Source of the DNA: Nonomuraea rubra
GTDB taxonomy: Bacteria; Actinomycetota; Actinomycetes; Streptosporangiales; Streptosporangiaceae
DNA length: 64,000 nt
Assembly (NCBI RefSeq): GCF_014207985.1
Contig: NZ_JACHMI010000001.1
Span: 6,121,001 to 6,185,000, forward strand
Reading direction: 5' to 3'
Shown here: positions 8,307 to 14,138 of the stretch, one piece after another
Layout of the letters: each line of letters begins with the position of its first letter
Numbering within the stretch: position 1 is the first letter of the stretch
The notes under the pieces: generated by a model
Databases searched by the model: none
What the model saw: only the letters and a program-made list of their open reading frames with translations
What the model was told of the DNA's origin: nothing
Position numbers and translations under genes: made by a program

Positions 8307-8606
8307 TCACCCCGATTTCCGGCGAATTTTGATGTCCCGCATGTCGGTCACCGCGATCTTCAGGATCTCGTGCGGCAGGCCGTACGCCTCCAGTGCCGCC
8401 ATCGCTCCCAGCGCCGCGTCGTCCTCACCGTCGTCCGGCGTCTCGGCCGGCACCTGGCAGCGGAAGGTGAACACCGACACGGTCGCGTCGTGCGTGAACG
8501 TGCCGGCCTCGGTGTACCCGGCGCCCGCCGCCGCCAGCACGGCGGCCCTGCCCGCGTCGTCGAGCCCCTTGAACTTGCCCCTGATCGTCACCCTGAACAC
8601 GGTCAC
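8307..8606 (-). CDS. DUF6204 family protein
   Basis: A 99-residue protein beginning (GTG) MTVFRVTIRGKFKGLDDAGR. It fits DUF6204, a small actinobacterial family of unknown function with a ferredoxin-like α/β pattern: β-strand FRVTIRG, helix over AGRAAVLAAAG, and strand TVSVFTFRCQV. Its GTG start overlaps the stop of the TetR gene by four bases (GTGA), so the TetR protein and this protein are co-translated. Homologues are often paired with TetR regulators. No catalytic residues stand out. Confidence 0.7.
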   Translation of the reverse strand: MTVFRVTIRGKFKGLDDAGRAAVLAAAGAGYTEAGTFTHDATVSVFTFRCQVPAETPDDGEDDAALGAMAALEAYGLPHEILKIAVTDMRDIKIRRKSG

Positions 8607-9241
8607 TCCCCTCGTACGGCGTAGGCCAGGACCCGCTCGCCCAGCACGCTCTCGGCCGCGTCCAGCAGCTCCAGCACGGCCCGCGCGATCGTGTCGGGCC
8701 GCTCCCCCGCCGCCGTGCGCCTGCCGATCTCCGACAGCACCAGCGCGTGCAGGCAGCCGAGGTGCCAGGCGATGACGCGCGGCAGCGGATCGTCCTCGGC
8801 GGCGCCGCTCTCCTCGGCCAGCAGCCTGGCCAGCGCGTCGGTCATCTGGTGGCCGAGCGCCTCCAGCCGGGCGGTGAGCGTGGGCGCGGCCCGCATCATC
8901 TCCAGCACCCGCCCGAACCCGGGCGTCAGGCCCACCTGGCGCTCGCGCCCGCGTACCTCCCGGCGCAGCCTGGCCAGCACCGCGGCCGCGGCCGACTCGC
9001 CGGGGGCGCGCTCGCGCACGATGTCGGCCAGCCGCTGCGGGGAGGCCTCCTCGGGCGGCAGCACCAGGTCCTCCTTGGCCGGGAAGTAGTTGTAGACGGT
9101 GTTCACCGACACCTCGGCGGCGGCCGCGACCTCGGCGATGGTGACGTGGTCGAAGCCGCGCTCGACGAACAGGCCGATGGCCACCTCGGAGATGCGCTGC
9201 CGGGTCTGCCGCTTCTTGCGCTCGCGCAGTCCTTCGGTCAC
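8603..9241 (-). CDS. TetR family transcriptional regulator
   Basis: A 212-residue repressor with an N-terminal TetR HTH (residues about 12-60; VTIAEVAAAAEVSVNTVYNY followed by FPAKEDL). The C-terminal ligand domain is all-helical and resembles the MftR-like class. It is the first gene of a two-gene operon with the DUF6204 gene. No clear palindrome is visible in the short gap to the MerR gene upstream, so the operator is not assigned. Ligand unknown. Confidence 0.9.
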   Translation of the reverse strand: MTEGLRERKKRQTRQRISEVAIGLFVERGFDHVTIAEVAAAAEVSVNTVYNYFPAKEDLVLPPEEASPQRLADIVRERAPGESAAAAVLARLRREVRGRERQVGLTPGFGRVLEMMRAAPTLTARLEALGHQMTDALARLLAEESGAAEDDPLPRVIAWHLGCLHALVLSEIGRRTAAGERPDTIARAVLELLDAAESVLGERVLAYAVRGE

Positions 9242-9281
9242 AAAACTGAAGCGTACTGCAAAATTTAAGTGGCCTCCATTT

Positions 9282-10046
9282 TTATCCGGTCAGCTGGGCC
9301 GCGATGAGCCAGGTCGCCTGCCGGACGACCTCCGCCTGCGCGGGGGCCAGCCCTTCGAGGAACGGCTCGAGCTGCTCAGGGTCCCAGCCGGGGCCCGGCT
9401 TCAGGTCGTGCAGCACGTGTTCCACGCTGTAGTCGGCCAGGGTCGCGGCCAGCGGCGCCACGCGGGGGTCGCCGGGCTCGGCGTCGGCGAGCTCGTCCAT
9501 CCTGCGATAGAACTCCTGCCCCTGCTCCGTCGTCGAGGGGTCGGCGGCCAGCGTGTCCAGCATCGTGAACGCGCGCTGCCTGTCGGGCGCCGCCGAGACG
9601 CTGTCCACCAGCACGAGCAGGTCGCGGTCCCAGGCCGCGCTCTTCGACGCGGGCATGTCCACCACGCGCAGGAACGCCAGCAGGTCCGGCGAGGCGGTGT
9701 CGTCGGGGCCGAGCGTGCCGTCCTCGGCGCGCGCCAGCACCTCCGCCAGGCGGGCCCGCCGCCGGTGGATCTCCCGCTCCTGCGCCGCGAGGTCGGCGTC
9801 GATCTCGGCGAGGATCTCGGGCAGTTCCCTGGAACGGTCCTCGGCGATGACGTCGCGTGCCTCGTCGAGGGTCAGGCCCAGCTCGGCCAGGCGGCGGACG
9901 CGGGCCAGGGCGACGGCGTCGCGCATGCCGTACTCGCGGTAGCCGTTGGTCAGGCGCGGCGGCTCCGGCAGTACGCCCTTGTGGTGGTAGTAGCGCACTG
10001 TCCGGGTGGACACCCCGAGCAACGCGGCCAGCTCTCCGATGCGCAT
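9282..10046 (-). CDS. MerR family transcriptional regulator
   Basis: A 254-residue regulator with an N-terminal MerR winged helix (MRIGELAALLGVSTRTVRYY, then YREYGMRDAVALARVRRLAELG), a coiled linker (about 75-115) and a C-terminal helical effector domain (about 125-254). There are no metal-binding cysteines, so it belongs to the drug- or metabolite-sensing branch. Its own promoter region contains a 23-base dyad between a -35 and a -10-like hexamer with a 19-base spacer, the spacing MerR proteins untwist. The predicted start point is close to the ATG, so the mRNA may be leaderless. The target beyond itself is unknown. Confidence 0.9.
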   Translation of the reverse strand: MRIGELAALLGVSTRTVRYYHHKGVLPEPPRLTNGYREYGMRDAVALARVRRLAELGLTLDEARDVIAEDRSRELPEILAEIDADLAAQEREIHRRRARLAEVLARAEDGTLGPDDTASPDLLAFLRVVDMPASKSAAWDRDLLVLVDSVSAAPDRQRAFTMLDTLAADPSTTEQGQEFYRRMDELADAEPGDPRVAPLAATLADYSVEHVLHDLKPGPGWDPEQLEPFLEGLAPAQAEVVRQATWLIAAQLTG

Positions 10047-10058
10047 GCTCCCAGTTAA

Positions 10059-10081
10059 GACGTTGACGTGGCGTCAACGTC
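10059..10081 (-). promoter_or_regulatory. MerR-type operator in a 19-bp-spacer promoter
   Basis: On the minus strand TTGACG is followed by a 19-base spacer and TTAACT, just ahead of the MerR ATG at 10046. The spacer region holds a perfect dyad of 10-base arms, GACGTTGACG-N3-CGTCAACGTC. The long spacer with an internal dyad is the hallmark of MerR-activated promoters. The -10 match is weak (3 of 6). Confidence 0.65.
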
Positions 10082-10676
10082 AAATCGGGCGCAGGGCCCT
10101 GAGGAAGAGGTCAACGAGGGCGTCGGCGTACTCGGGGGTCAGCGGGCCCGAGCGGTGCAGCCAGCGCTGGAACAGGGGCGCGTACAGCAGCTCCAGGGCC
10201 AGGTCGAGGTCGGCGTCGGCGGCGATCTGACCGGCCCGCTGCGCGCTGCGCAGCCGGGCCTTCTTGGCCTCGTCCACCGGCGCGGCCAGCCGCTCGCGGT
10301 ACTGCGCGGCGAGGTCGGGGTCGTTGATGATCTCGGTGTTGAGCGCCCTGATCGGCCCCTCGAACTCCGGATCGGCGAACTCCGCCACCGTGGCCCGCAT
10401 CACGAGCTTCAGGTCGGCCTCGAGGTCGCCGGTGTCGGGCAGCGCCATGCCGCCGCCCTCCTCCACCTCGCTGAGCGCGAGGAACGCGTCGAAGACCACC
10501 GCGCCCTTGGACCGCCACCAGCGGTAGATCGTCTGCTTGCCCACGCCGGCCCTGGCGGCGATGGCCTCGATGGAGACCTTGGCATACCCCACCTCGGAGA
10601 CCAGCTCGCGGGCGGCGCCGAGGATGGCCTGGCGAGAGCGCTCGCTGCGGCGGGACGGGTCGGGGTGCTTCGGCAT
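10080..10676 (-). CDS. TetR family transcriptional regulator
   Basis: A 198-residue repressor. I place the start at the ATG at 10676 (MPKHPDPSRRSERSRQAIL), because the longer frame runs into the operator region. The HTH is VSIEAIAARAGVGKQTIYRW (about residues 36-55). The C-terminal part resembles the TetR_C_16/AefR-like group. It is divergent from an SDR gene, and two copies of a CGAGACG-N3-CGTCTCG box lie in the gap, so it probably represses itself and the SDR. Ligand unknown. Confidence 0.92.
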   Translation of the reverse strand: MPKHPDPSRRSERSRQAILGAARELVSEVGYAKVSIEAIAARAGVGKQTIYRWWRSKGAVVFDAFLALSEVEEGGGMALPDTGDLEADLKLVMRATVAEFADPEFEGPIRALNTEIINDPDLAAQYRERLAAPVDEAKKARLRSAQRAGQIAADADLDLALELLYAPLFQRWLHRSGPLTPEYADALVDLFLRALRPI

Positions 10677-10703
10677 GCGAAGCAGCCTAGCATCCCAACG
10701 AGA

Positions 10704-10720
10704 CGAGACGATCCGTCTTG
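10704..10720. promoter_or_regulatory. TetR operator copy 1 over a -35 element
   Basis: CGAGACG-N3-CGTCTTG, one mismatch from a perfect palindrome. It overlaps the TTGACA -35 hexamer at 10718-10723 of a plus-strand promoter; a CACAGT hexamer follows at 10741 after 17 bases. The position would block RNA polymerase. Confidence 0.6.
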
Positions 10721-10758
10721 ACACGAGCGCGCGCACCCCTCACAGTGGAGGCATTCAG

Positions 10759-10775
10759 CGAGACGGCTCGTCTCG
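10759..10775. promoter_or_regulatory. TetR operator copy 2 in the SDR leader
   Basis: CGAGACG-N3-CGTCTCG, a perfect 7-base-arm palindrome. Its centre is 55 bp from copy 1, about five helical turns, which would allow cooperative binding of two TetR dimers on one DNA face. Confidence 0.6.
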
Positions 10776-10805
10776 TCTCGCAAGCTGTCGATCAAGGAGC
10801 GAATC

Positions 10806-11621
10806 TTGACCCGAGTGTGGTTCATCACCGGTGCCTCGCGGGGCCTCGGACGCGCGTTCACCGAAGCGGCACTGGCCGCCGGGGACCGGGTCGTCGCGGC
10901 GGCGCGGAACGTCGAGCCGCTGGCCGAGCTGGCCCGGCAGCACCCTGACACCCTCGTACGGCTGCCGCTCGACGTGTCCGACCGCGCGGCCGTGTTCGAG
11001 GGCGTGGAGCGGGCCGTGGCCGCGTTCGGCCGGCTCGACGTCGTGCTCAACAACGCCGGCGGCCTGCTGCTCGGCATGGTGGAGGAGGCGACGGAGGAGC
11101 AGCTCAGAGCCCATTTCGACGTCAACTTCTTCGGCGCCGTCTGGGTCGCCCAGGCCGTCGTGCCGCACCTGCGCGCCCAGGGCTCCGGCCACCTCCTCCA
11201 GGTGACCTCGATGGGCGCGGGCGGCGGCTTCGCCTCGACCGGCATGTACGCGGCGGGCAAGTCCGCGCTCGACTCCGTGAGCGAGGCACTGGCCATGGAG
11301 CTCGCGCAGTTCGGCGTCAAGGTCACCATCCTGCAGATGGGCGGCTACGACACCGGCCTGTTCACGGTGGGCACCACCGCGACCGAGCCCGACCCCGCCT
11401 ACGCGGACCTGCGCGCCAAGCTGGCCGAGATGTGGGGCGACGACGCCGGCCCCGACCCGAGCACCGCCGCGCCCGTCATCATGGAGCTGGTCGGCCTGCC
11501 CGAGCCGCCGGTGCGGCTGATCGTCGGCAGCACCTCCTACGACATCGTGCTGCAGCTGGAACAAGCGCGCACCGAACAATATCGCGCCTGGGAACGGCTC
11601 AGCCGGCTGGCGCCCGGATAA
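10806..11621 (+). CDS. Short-chain dehydrogenase/reductase
   Basis: NAD(P)-dependent oxidoreductase, 271 residues, classical SDR fold. The nucleotide-binding motif is TGASRGLG (about 8-15), NNAG is at about 82-85, the catalytic Ser lies in TSMGAGGG, and Tyr and Lys are in MYAAGKSAL (YxxxK). The start is a TTG with AAGGAG seven bases upstream. It is controlled, by position, by the divergent TetR gene with two operators in the gap. The C-terminal extension after residue 190 is typical of SDRs acting on bulky hydrophobic substrates. Substrate unknown. Confidence 0.92.
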   Translation: MTRVWFITGASRGLGRAFTEAALAAGDRVVAAARNVEPLAELARQHPDTLVRLPLDVSDRAAVFEGVERAVAAFGRLDVVLNNAGGLLLGMVEEATEEQLRAHFDVNFFGAVWVAQAVVPHLRAQGSGHLLQVTSMGAGGGFASTGMYAAGKSALDSVSEALAMELAQFGVKVTILQMGGYDTGLFTVGTTATEPDPAYADLRAKLAEMWGDDAGPDPSTAAPVIMELVGLPEPPVRLIVGSTSYDIVLQLEQARTEQYRAWERLSRLAPG

Positions 11622-11673
11622 ATAGGTGGCACGCCCGCCGGGCCGGCCATTAATGTCAGGGACAACGGAACAC

Positions 11674-11694
11674 GGGGCGGCGCCGATCCGCCCC
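11674..11694 (+). repeat. Hairpin ahead of the short ORF
   Basis: GGGGCGG-N7-CCGCCCC forms a perfect 7-base-pair hairpin between the SDR stop and the 31-codon ORF. No U-tract follows, so it is not a standard terminator. It may be a leader structure or a weak end to the SDR transcript. Confidence 0.35.
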
Positions 11695-11730
11695 CTCCGC
11701 CGATCACTTCAGCAAAAGGAAAGGCCAGTC

Positions 11731-11826
11731 ATGCTCCGCGCAGCCGCCGTACTCGGGCAGGAACGGTGTTACTACCGCCGACCGGCGGCGCTCGGCTGCG
11801 CCCTGCTCGGGACGGCTTCTGGATAA
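11731..11826 (+). CDS. Short ORF (31 codons) before the tRNA array
   Basis: ATG at 11731 with AAGGAAAGG a few bases upstream, ending TAA at 11824-11826. The peptide begins MLRAAAVLGQERCYYRRPAA and has two cysteines. It is followed after 23 bp by a strong intrinsic terminator, which suggests a real short transcript unit that ends before the tRNA genes. I do not recognise a family. It could encode a small protein, or be the open part of a structured RNA. Confidence 0.4.
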   Translation: MLRAAAVLGQERCYYRRPAALGCALLGTASG

Positions 11827-11849
11827 ACCCCGAAGAGGAGTATTCCGGA

Positions 11850-11884
11850 GGCCGCCAGGTGACCACCAGGCGGCCTTTTCTTTT
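11850..11884 (+). terminator. Intrinsic terminator upstream of the tRNA array
   Basis: GGCCGCC (11850-11856), a 12-base loop that can pair further, GGCGGCC (11869-11875), then TTTTCTTTT. A stable GC stem followed by a U-rich tract is a textbook rho-independent terminator on the plus strand. Confidence 0.85.
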
Positions 11885-11915
11885 GCCTCTTGACAACTTC
11901 ACAGCGGAGCACCAT

Positions 11916-11986
11916 GGGCTGATGGTGAAAAGGCATCACACCTGCCTTGCAAGCAGGAGTTCGGGTTTCGAGATCCCGTCGGTCCA
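11916..11986 (+). tRNA. tRNA-Ala (TGC), divergent
   Basis: Cloverleaf read by eye: acceptor GGGCTGA pairs with TCGGTCC (two G-U pairs), D arm GTGA/TCAC, anticodon stem CCTGC/GCAGG with loop CTTGCAA giving anticodon TGC, T arm CGGGT/TCCCG with loop TTCGAGA and one mismatch. It is 71 bases including the discriminator A. The acceptor end lacks the usual GGGG start of bacterial tRNA-Ala and the T stem is imperfect, so charging identity is less certain than the anticodon. First gene of the seven-tRNA array; no CCA is encoded. Confidence 0.75.
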
Positions 11987-11990
11987 CTTT

Positions 11991-12062
11991 GCCGCAGAGG
12001 CCGAACTGGTAAGGCAGCTGGCTTCCACCCAGCAGGACGGGGTTCGAGTCCCCGCTGCGGCT
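11991..12062 (+). tRNA. tRNA-Gly (TCC)
   Basis: Acceptor GCCGCAG/CTGCGGC is perfect. The anticodon loop CTTCCAC on stem GCTGG/CCAGC gives TCC. T arm CGGGG-TTCGAGT-CCCCG is perfect. Length is 72 with discriminator T, as is usual for tRNA-Gly. It starts 4 bases after the previous tRNA. CCA is not encoded. Confidence 0.9.
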
Positions 12063-12068
12063 CTCCAC

Positions 12069-12141
12069 GCGTCCGTAGCCCAATGGGAGAGGCACCGGCC
12101 TAAGGAGCCGGACGGTGCGGGTTCGAATCCCGCCGGACGTA
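12069..12141 (+). tRNA. tRNA with AAG anticodon (nominally Leu), short variable arm
   Basis: Acceptor GCGTCCG/CGGACGT, anticodon stem CCGGC/GCCGG with loop CTAAGGA, giving anticodon AAG (codon CUU, Leu). T arm GCGGG-TTCGAAT-CCCGC is perfect. The variable region is only about 5 bases, whereas normal bacterial tRNA-Leu has a long variable arm. The gene encodes ACCA at its 3' end (12141-12144). Either it is a non-standard Leu tRNA or it is charged with something other than the anticodon implies. A34 would need conversion to inosine to read more than CUU. Confidence 0.7.
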
Positions 12142-12145
12142 CCAC

Positions 12146-12218
12146 GCCCCGTTCGTCCAGTGGTCAGGACACCCGGCTTTCACCCGGGAGATCGCCGGTT
12201 CGAATCCGGTACGGGGTA
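12146..12218 (+). tRNA. tRNA-Glu (TTC)
   Basis: Acceptor GCCCCGT/ACGGGGT, with a G-U first pair; anticodon stem CCCGG/CCGGG with loop CTTTCAC giving TTC; T arm GCCGG-TTCGAAT-CCGGT. Length is 73 and the overall form is close to normal bacterial tRNA-Glu. It starts one base after the encoded CCA of the preceding tRNA. Confidence 0.9.
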
Positions 12219-12219
12219 C

Positions 12220-12294
12220 GGCCCCATAGCTCAATGGACAGAGCGCCGGCCTACGAAGCCGGGTCCGTCGCAGGTTCGAATCCTGCTGGGGTCA
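12220..12294 (+). tRNA. tRNA-Arg (ACG)
   Basis: Acceptor GGCCCCA/TGGGGTC, D arm GCTC/GAGC, anticodon stem CCGGC/GCCGG with loop CTACGAA giving ACG, T arm GCAGG-TTCGAAT-CCTGC. Length is 75. The ACG anticodon is the usual substrate of the tRNA adenosine deaminase TadA. One base separates it from the Glu tRNA. Confidence 0.92.
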
Positions 12295-12299
12295 CTGAT

Positions 12300-12380
12300 G
12301 CGCGAGCTGGGCACGTGGTGAGCCCACCCGGCTGTAAACCGGACGCTCCGGCTGTGGCGGTTCGACTCCGTCCTCGCGCA
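12300..12380 (+). tRNA. tRNA-Tyr (GTA)
   Basis: Acceptor GCGCGAG/CTCGCGC is perfect. The anticodon loop CTGTAAA gives GTA. A long variable arm (around CGCTCCGGCTGTG) is present, as expected of bacterial class II tRNA-Tyr. T arm GGCGG-TTCGACT-CCGTC is slightly imperfect. Length is 81. Confidence 0.85.
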
Positions 12381-12393
12381 CGTGCTTCGTCTT

Positions 12394-12463
12394 GGCGCAG
12401 TTCGCCGGTGCGGAGGTCGGCCTGCAAAGCCGATCCGTGCGAGTTCGACTCTCGCCTGCGTCT
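12394..12463 (+). tRNA. tRNA-Cys (GCA)
   Basis: Acceptor GGCGCAG/CTGCGTC, anticodon stem TCGGC/GCCGA with loop CTGCAAA giving GCA, T arm GCGAG-TTCGACT-CTCGC, and discriminator T, the canonical U73 identity element of tRNA-Cys. At 70 bases it is short, because the D arm is reduced. It is the last gene of the array. Confidence 0.88.
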
Positions 12464-12475
12464 CCAAGGGTGCTC

Positions 12476-12509
12476 TTGACAGCTCAGCCGGGATATGTGC
12501 GTAATATCC
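12476..12509 (+). promoter_or_regulatory. Sigma-70-type promoter with operator-like dyad
   Basis: A perfect TTGACA at 12476-12481 is followed by CGTAAT/TAATAT (12500-12507), giving an 18- to 20-base spacer. The dyad GGATAT-N7-ATATCC (12491-12509) covers the -10. About 75 bases downstream AAAGGGG precedes a 9-codon ORF (GTG at 12580 to TGA at 12609), then the reductase-hemerythrin gene starts at 12734. It likely drives that gene through a long leader of about 220 bases with a possible leader peptide. Confidence 0.55.
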
Positions 12510-12733
12510 GTCGCGTCGCGTGTCGCCGGCCGGGAGGACGGCCGTGGCATGGAGGCGCCGAATCAAAGGGGATGACGCCGTGACCACTCACACTGTCGGT
12601 CGTGCCTGAGCGCACTGCGCCCGCGCGTCATCCCATGCCCTCGGCGGTGTTGTAGAAGCCCGCTGCGTACCGGCATGCCCGCGCGGGTTTCCGTCCTTTT
12701 CGACATCCCACCCGCCAGGAGCAGAAAAACAGC

Positions 12734-13552
12734 ATGCCCATGGACTTCAACCAGCAGATCATCGACGAATTCCGCGCGAACAAGGGCCAGGTCGGCGGCC
12801 CCTTCGAAGGAGCAAGACTGCTCCTGCTGACCACCACCGGCGCCCGATCCGGCGCCCCGCACACCACGCCGCTCGGCTACCTGCCCGACGGCGAACGCCT
12901 CCTCGTCATCGCCTCCGCCGGCGGCTCGCCCAGGCACCCGGCCTGGTACCACAACCTGCGGGCCGATCCGCAGGTCACGGTGGAGACCGGCCTGTTCACG
13001 TACACGGCCAAGGCGGTGGTGCTCGACGGCGAGGAACGCGACCGCATGTTCGCCCGGGCCGTCGAGGTGGACCCGGGGTGGGGCGCGTACGAGGAGAGGT
13101 CCGGGCGGACCCTGCCCGTGGTGGCGCTGGTGGCCGCCGACTACGGTCCACCTGCCGGCCGCATGGGCGACGCCCTGATCACCATGCACGACAACTTCCG
13201 CCGCGAACTGGCCCTCATCCGCCGCGAGGTGGCCGCCTCGGGCCCGCGCCTGGCCGCCCAGCTGCGGGTCAACTGCCTGACCATGTGCCAGGGGCTGCAT
13301 GTGCACCACTCGCGCGAGGACGAGTACATGTTCCCCGCGCTGGAGGGGCGGTACCCCGAGCTGGCGCCGGTGATGGCGCGGCTGCGGGACGAGCACGCGG
13401 TGGTCGCGCGGCTCCTCGGGGAGCTGCAGGCGCTGCTGAGGGCCGAGGACGTGGCGCCGGACGAGCTGCTCGCCGAGGTGGAGCGGCTCACCCGCGAGCT
13501 GGAGGCCCATCTGGACTACGAGGAGGAGCAGCTCGTACCGCTGCTGAACTGA
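12734..13552 (+). CDS. Deazaflavin-dependent reductase fused to a hemerythrin domain
   Basis: Two-domain protein of 272 residues. The N-terminal half (about 1-130) is a Ddn-like split β-barrel of the nitroreductase/quinone reductase family that usually binds coenzyme F420: LLLTTTGARSGAPHTTPLGY, then RHPAWYHNLRADPQVTVE. The C-terminal half (about 145-272) is a hemerythrin/HHE four-helix bundle; likely iron ligands lie in ITMHDNF, LHVHHSREDEYMFPALE, LRDEHAVV and EAHLDYEEEQ. The protein could couple deazaflavin chemistry to oxygen or NO handling at a di-iron centre. The ATG at 12734 has AGGAG about 12 bases upstream. The same fusion exists in other actinomycetes, but its role is not established. 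Confidence 0.88.
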   Translation: MPMDFNQQIIDEFRANKGQVGGPFEGARLLLLTTTGARSGAPHTTPLGYLPDGERLLVIASAGGSPRHPAWYHNLRADPQVTVETGLFTYTAKAVVLDGEERDRMFARAVEVDPGWGAYEERSGRTLPVVALVAADYGPPAGRMGDALITMHDNFRRELALIRREVAASGPRLAAQLRVNCLTMCQGLHVHHSREDEYMFPALEGRYPELAPVMARLRDEHAVVARLLGELQALLRAEDVAPDELLAEVERLTRELEAHLDYEEEQLVPLLN

Positions 13553-13554
13553 CC

Positions 13555-14094
13555 CTACGAGGCGGTGGCGGCCGGGGACCTCATGCCGAGCCACTGCTCG
13601 GCGCCCCAGGCCTCGAACCGCTCGACCTCGGTGAACCCCAGCTTCGCCGCCAGACGCATCGAGCCGACGTTGGCGGATTGGGTGGTGAGCACCACCGGCT
13701 CGCCGGGCAGCACGCCGGCGAGCCACCCGAGTGCCGCCGCGCACGCCTCGGTGGCGTATCCGAATCCCCACGCCCGGGGCAGGAACAGGTAGCCGAGATC
13801 GGCCTTCCCCACGGCGGCCGGGCGACGGTGCACCGTCGCCCTCCGGAGCAGGATGTTGCCGATCATCGATCCGTCGAGCTCGACGACGAAGCTCCCGGGC
13901 CACTGCCCGGGCACCACGGGCAGATCCCGCTCGAGCTCGTCCCGGGACCGGGGACCGCCGAGGTAGGTGTGCACCTCTGGCGAGGCGAGCAGCTCGACGA
14001 ACGTCGCACGGTCCCGGGGCTCGGGCTCACGGAGCACGAGCCTCTCGGTCCTGATCGGCTCGGGCGGCCAGGCCACAGGTCCCAGATCTTCCAT
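13555..14094 (-). CDS. GNAT acetyltransferase, RimJ/RimL type
   Basis: A 179-residue acetyltransferase with the RimJ/RimL start IRTERLVLREPEPRDRATF (about 14-32). The conserved LGYLFLPRAWGFGYATEAC segment (about 99-117) contains motif A, followed by VLTTQSANVGSMRLAAKLGF, the strand-helix motif B. The family acetylates protein N-termini, amino sugars or small molecules. It converges with the reductase-hemerythrin gene, with only two bases between the stop codons. A near-perfect 18-base palindrome lies 12 bp upstream of its start. Substrate unknown. Confidence 0.88.
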   Translation of the reverse strand: MEDLGPVAWPPEPIRTERLVLREPEPRDRATFVELLASPEVHTYLGGPRSRDELERDLPVVPGQWPGSFVVELDGSMIGNILLRRATVHRRPAAVGKADLGYLFLPRAWGFGYATEACAAALGWLAGVLPGEPVVLTTQSANVGSMRLAAKLGFTEVERFEAWGAEQWLGMRSPAATAS

Positions 14095-14105
14095 CCGGGC
14101 ACGCT

Positions 14106-14123
14106 ACAGCAAGATCTTGTTGT
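14106..14123. promoter_or_regulatory. 18-base near-palindrome upstream of the RimJ/L-like gene
   Basis: ACAGCAAGATCTTGTTGT pairs in eight of nine positions about its centre. It lies between the GNAT start at 14094 and the stop of the WYL gene at 14139, so it probably overlaps the GNAT promoter. No dedicated regulator is adjacent on that side, apart from the WYL protein. Confidence 0.4.
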
Positions 14124-14138
14124 CGGGGGTTGCGCCGG

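Noticed and set aside
11890..11895. TTGACA upstream of the first tRNA
   Set aside because: The matching -10 would fall inside the tRNA gene, so it is not a plausible tRNA promoter.
11916..12463. Integrated phage or plasmid next to the tRNA array
   Set aside because: No integrase, excisionase, replication or structural phage gene, and no duplicated tRNA end (att site) was seen on either side.
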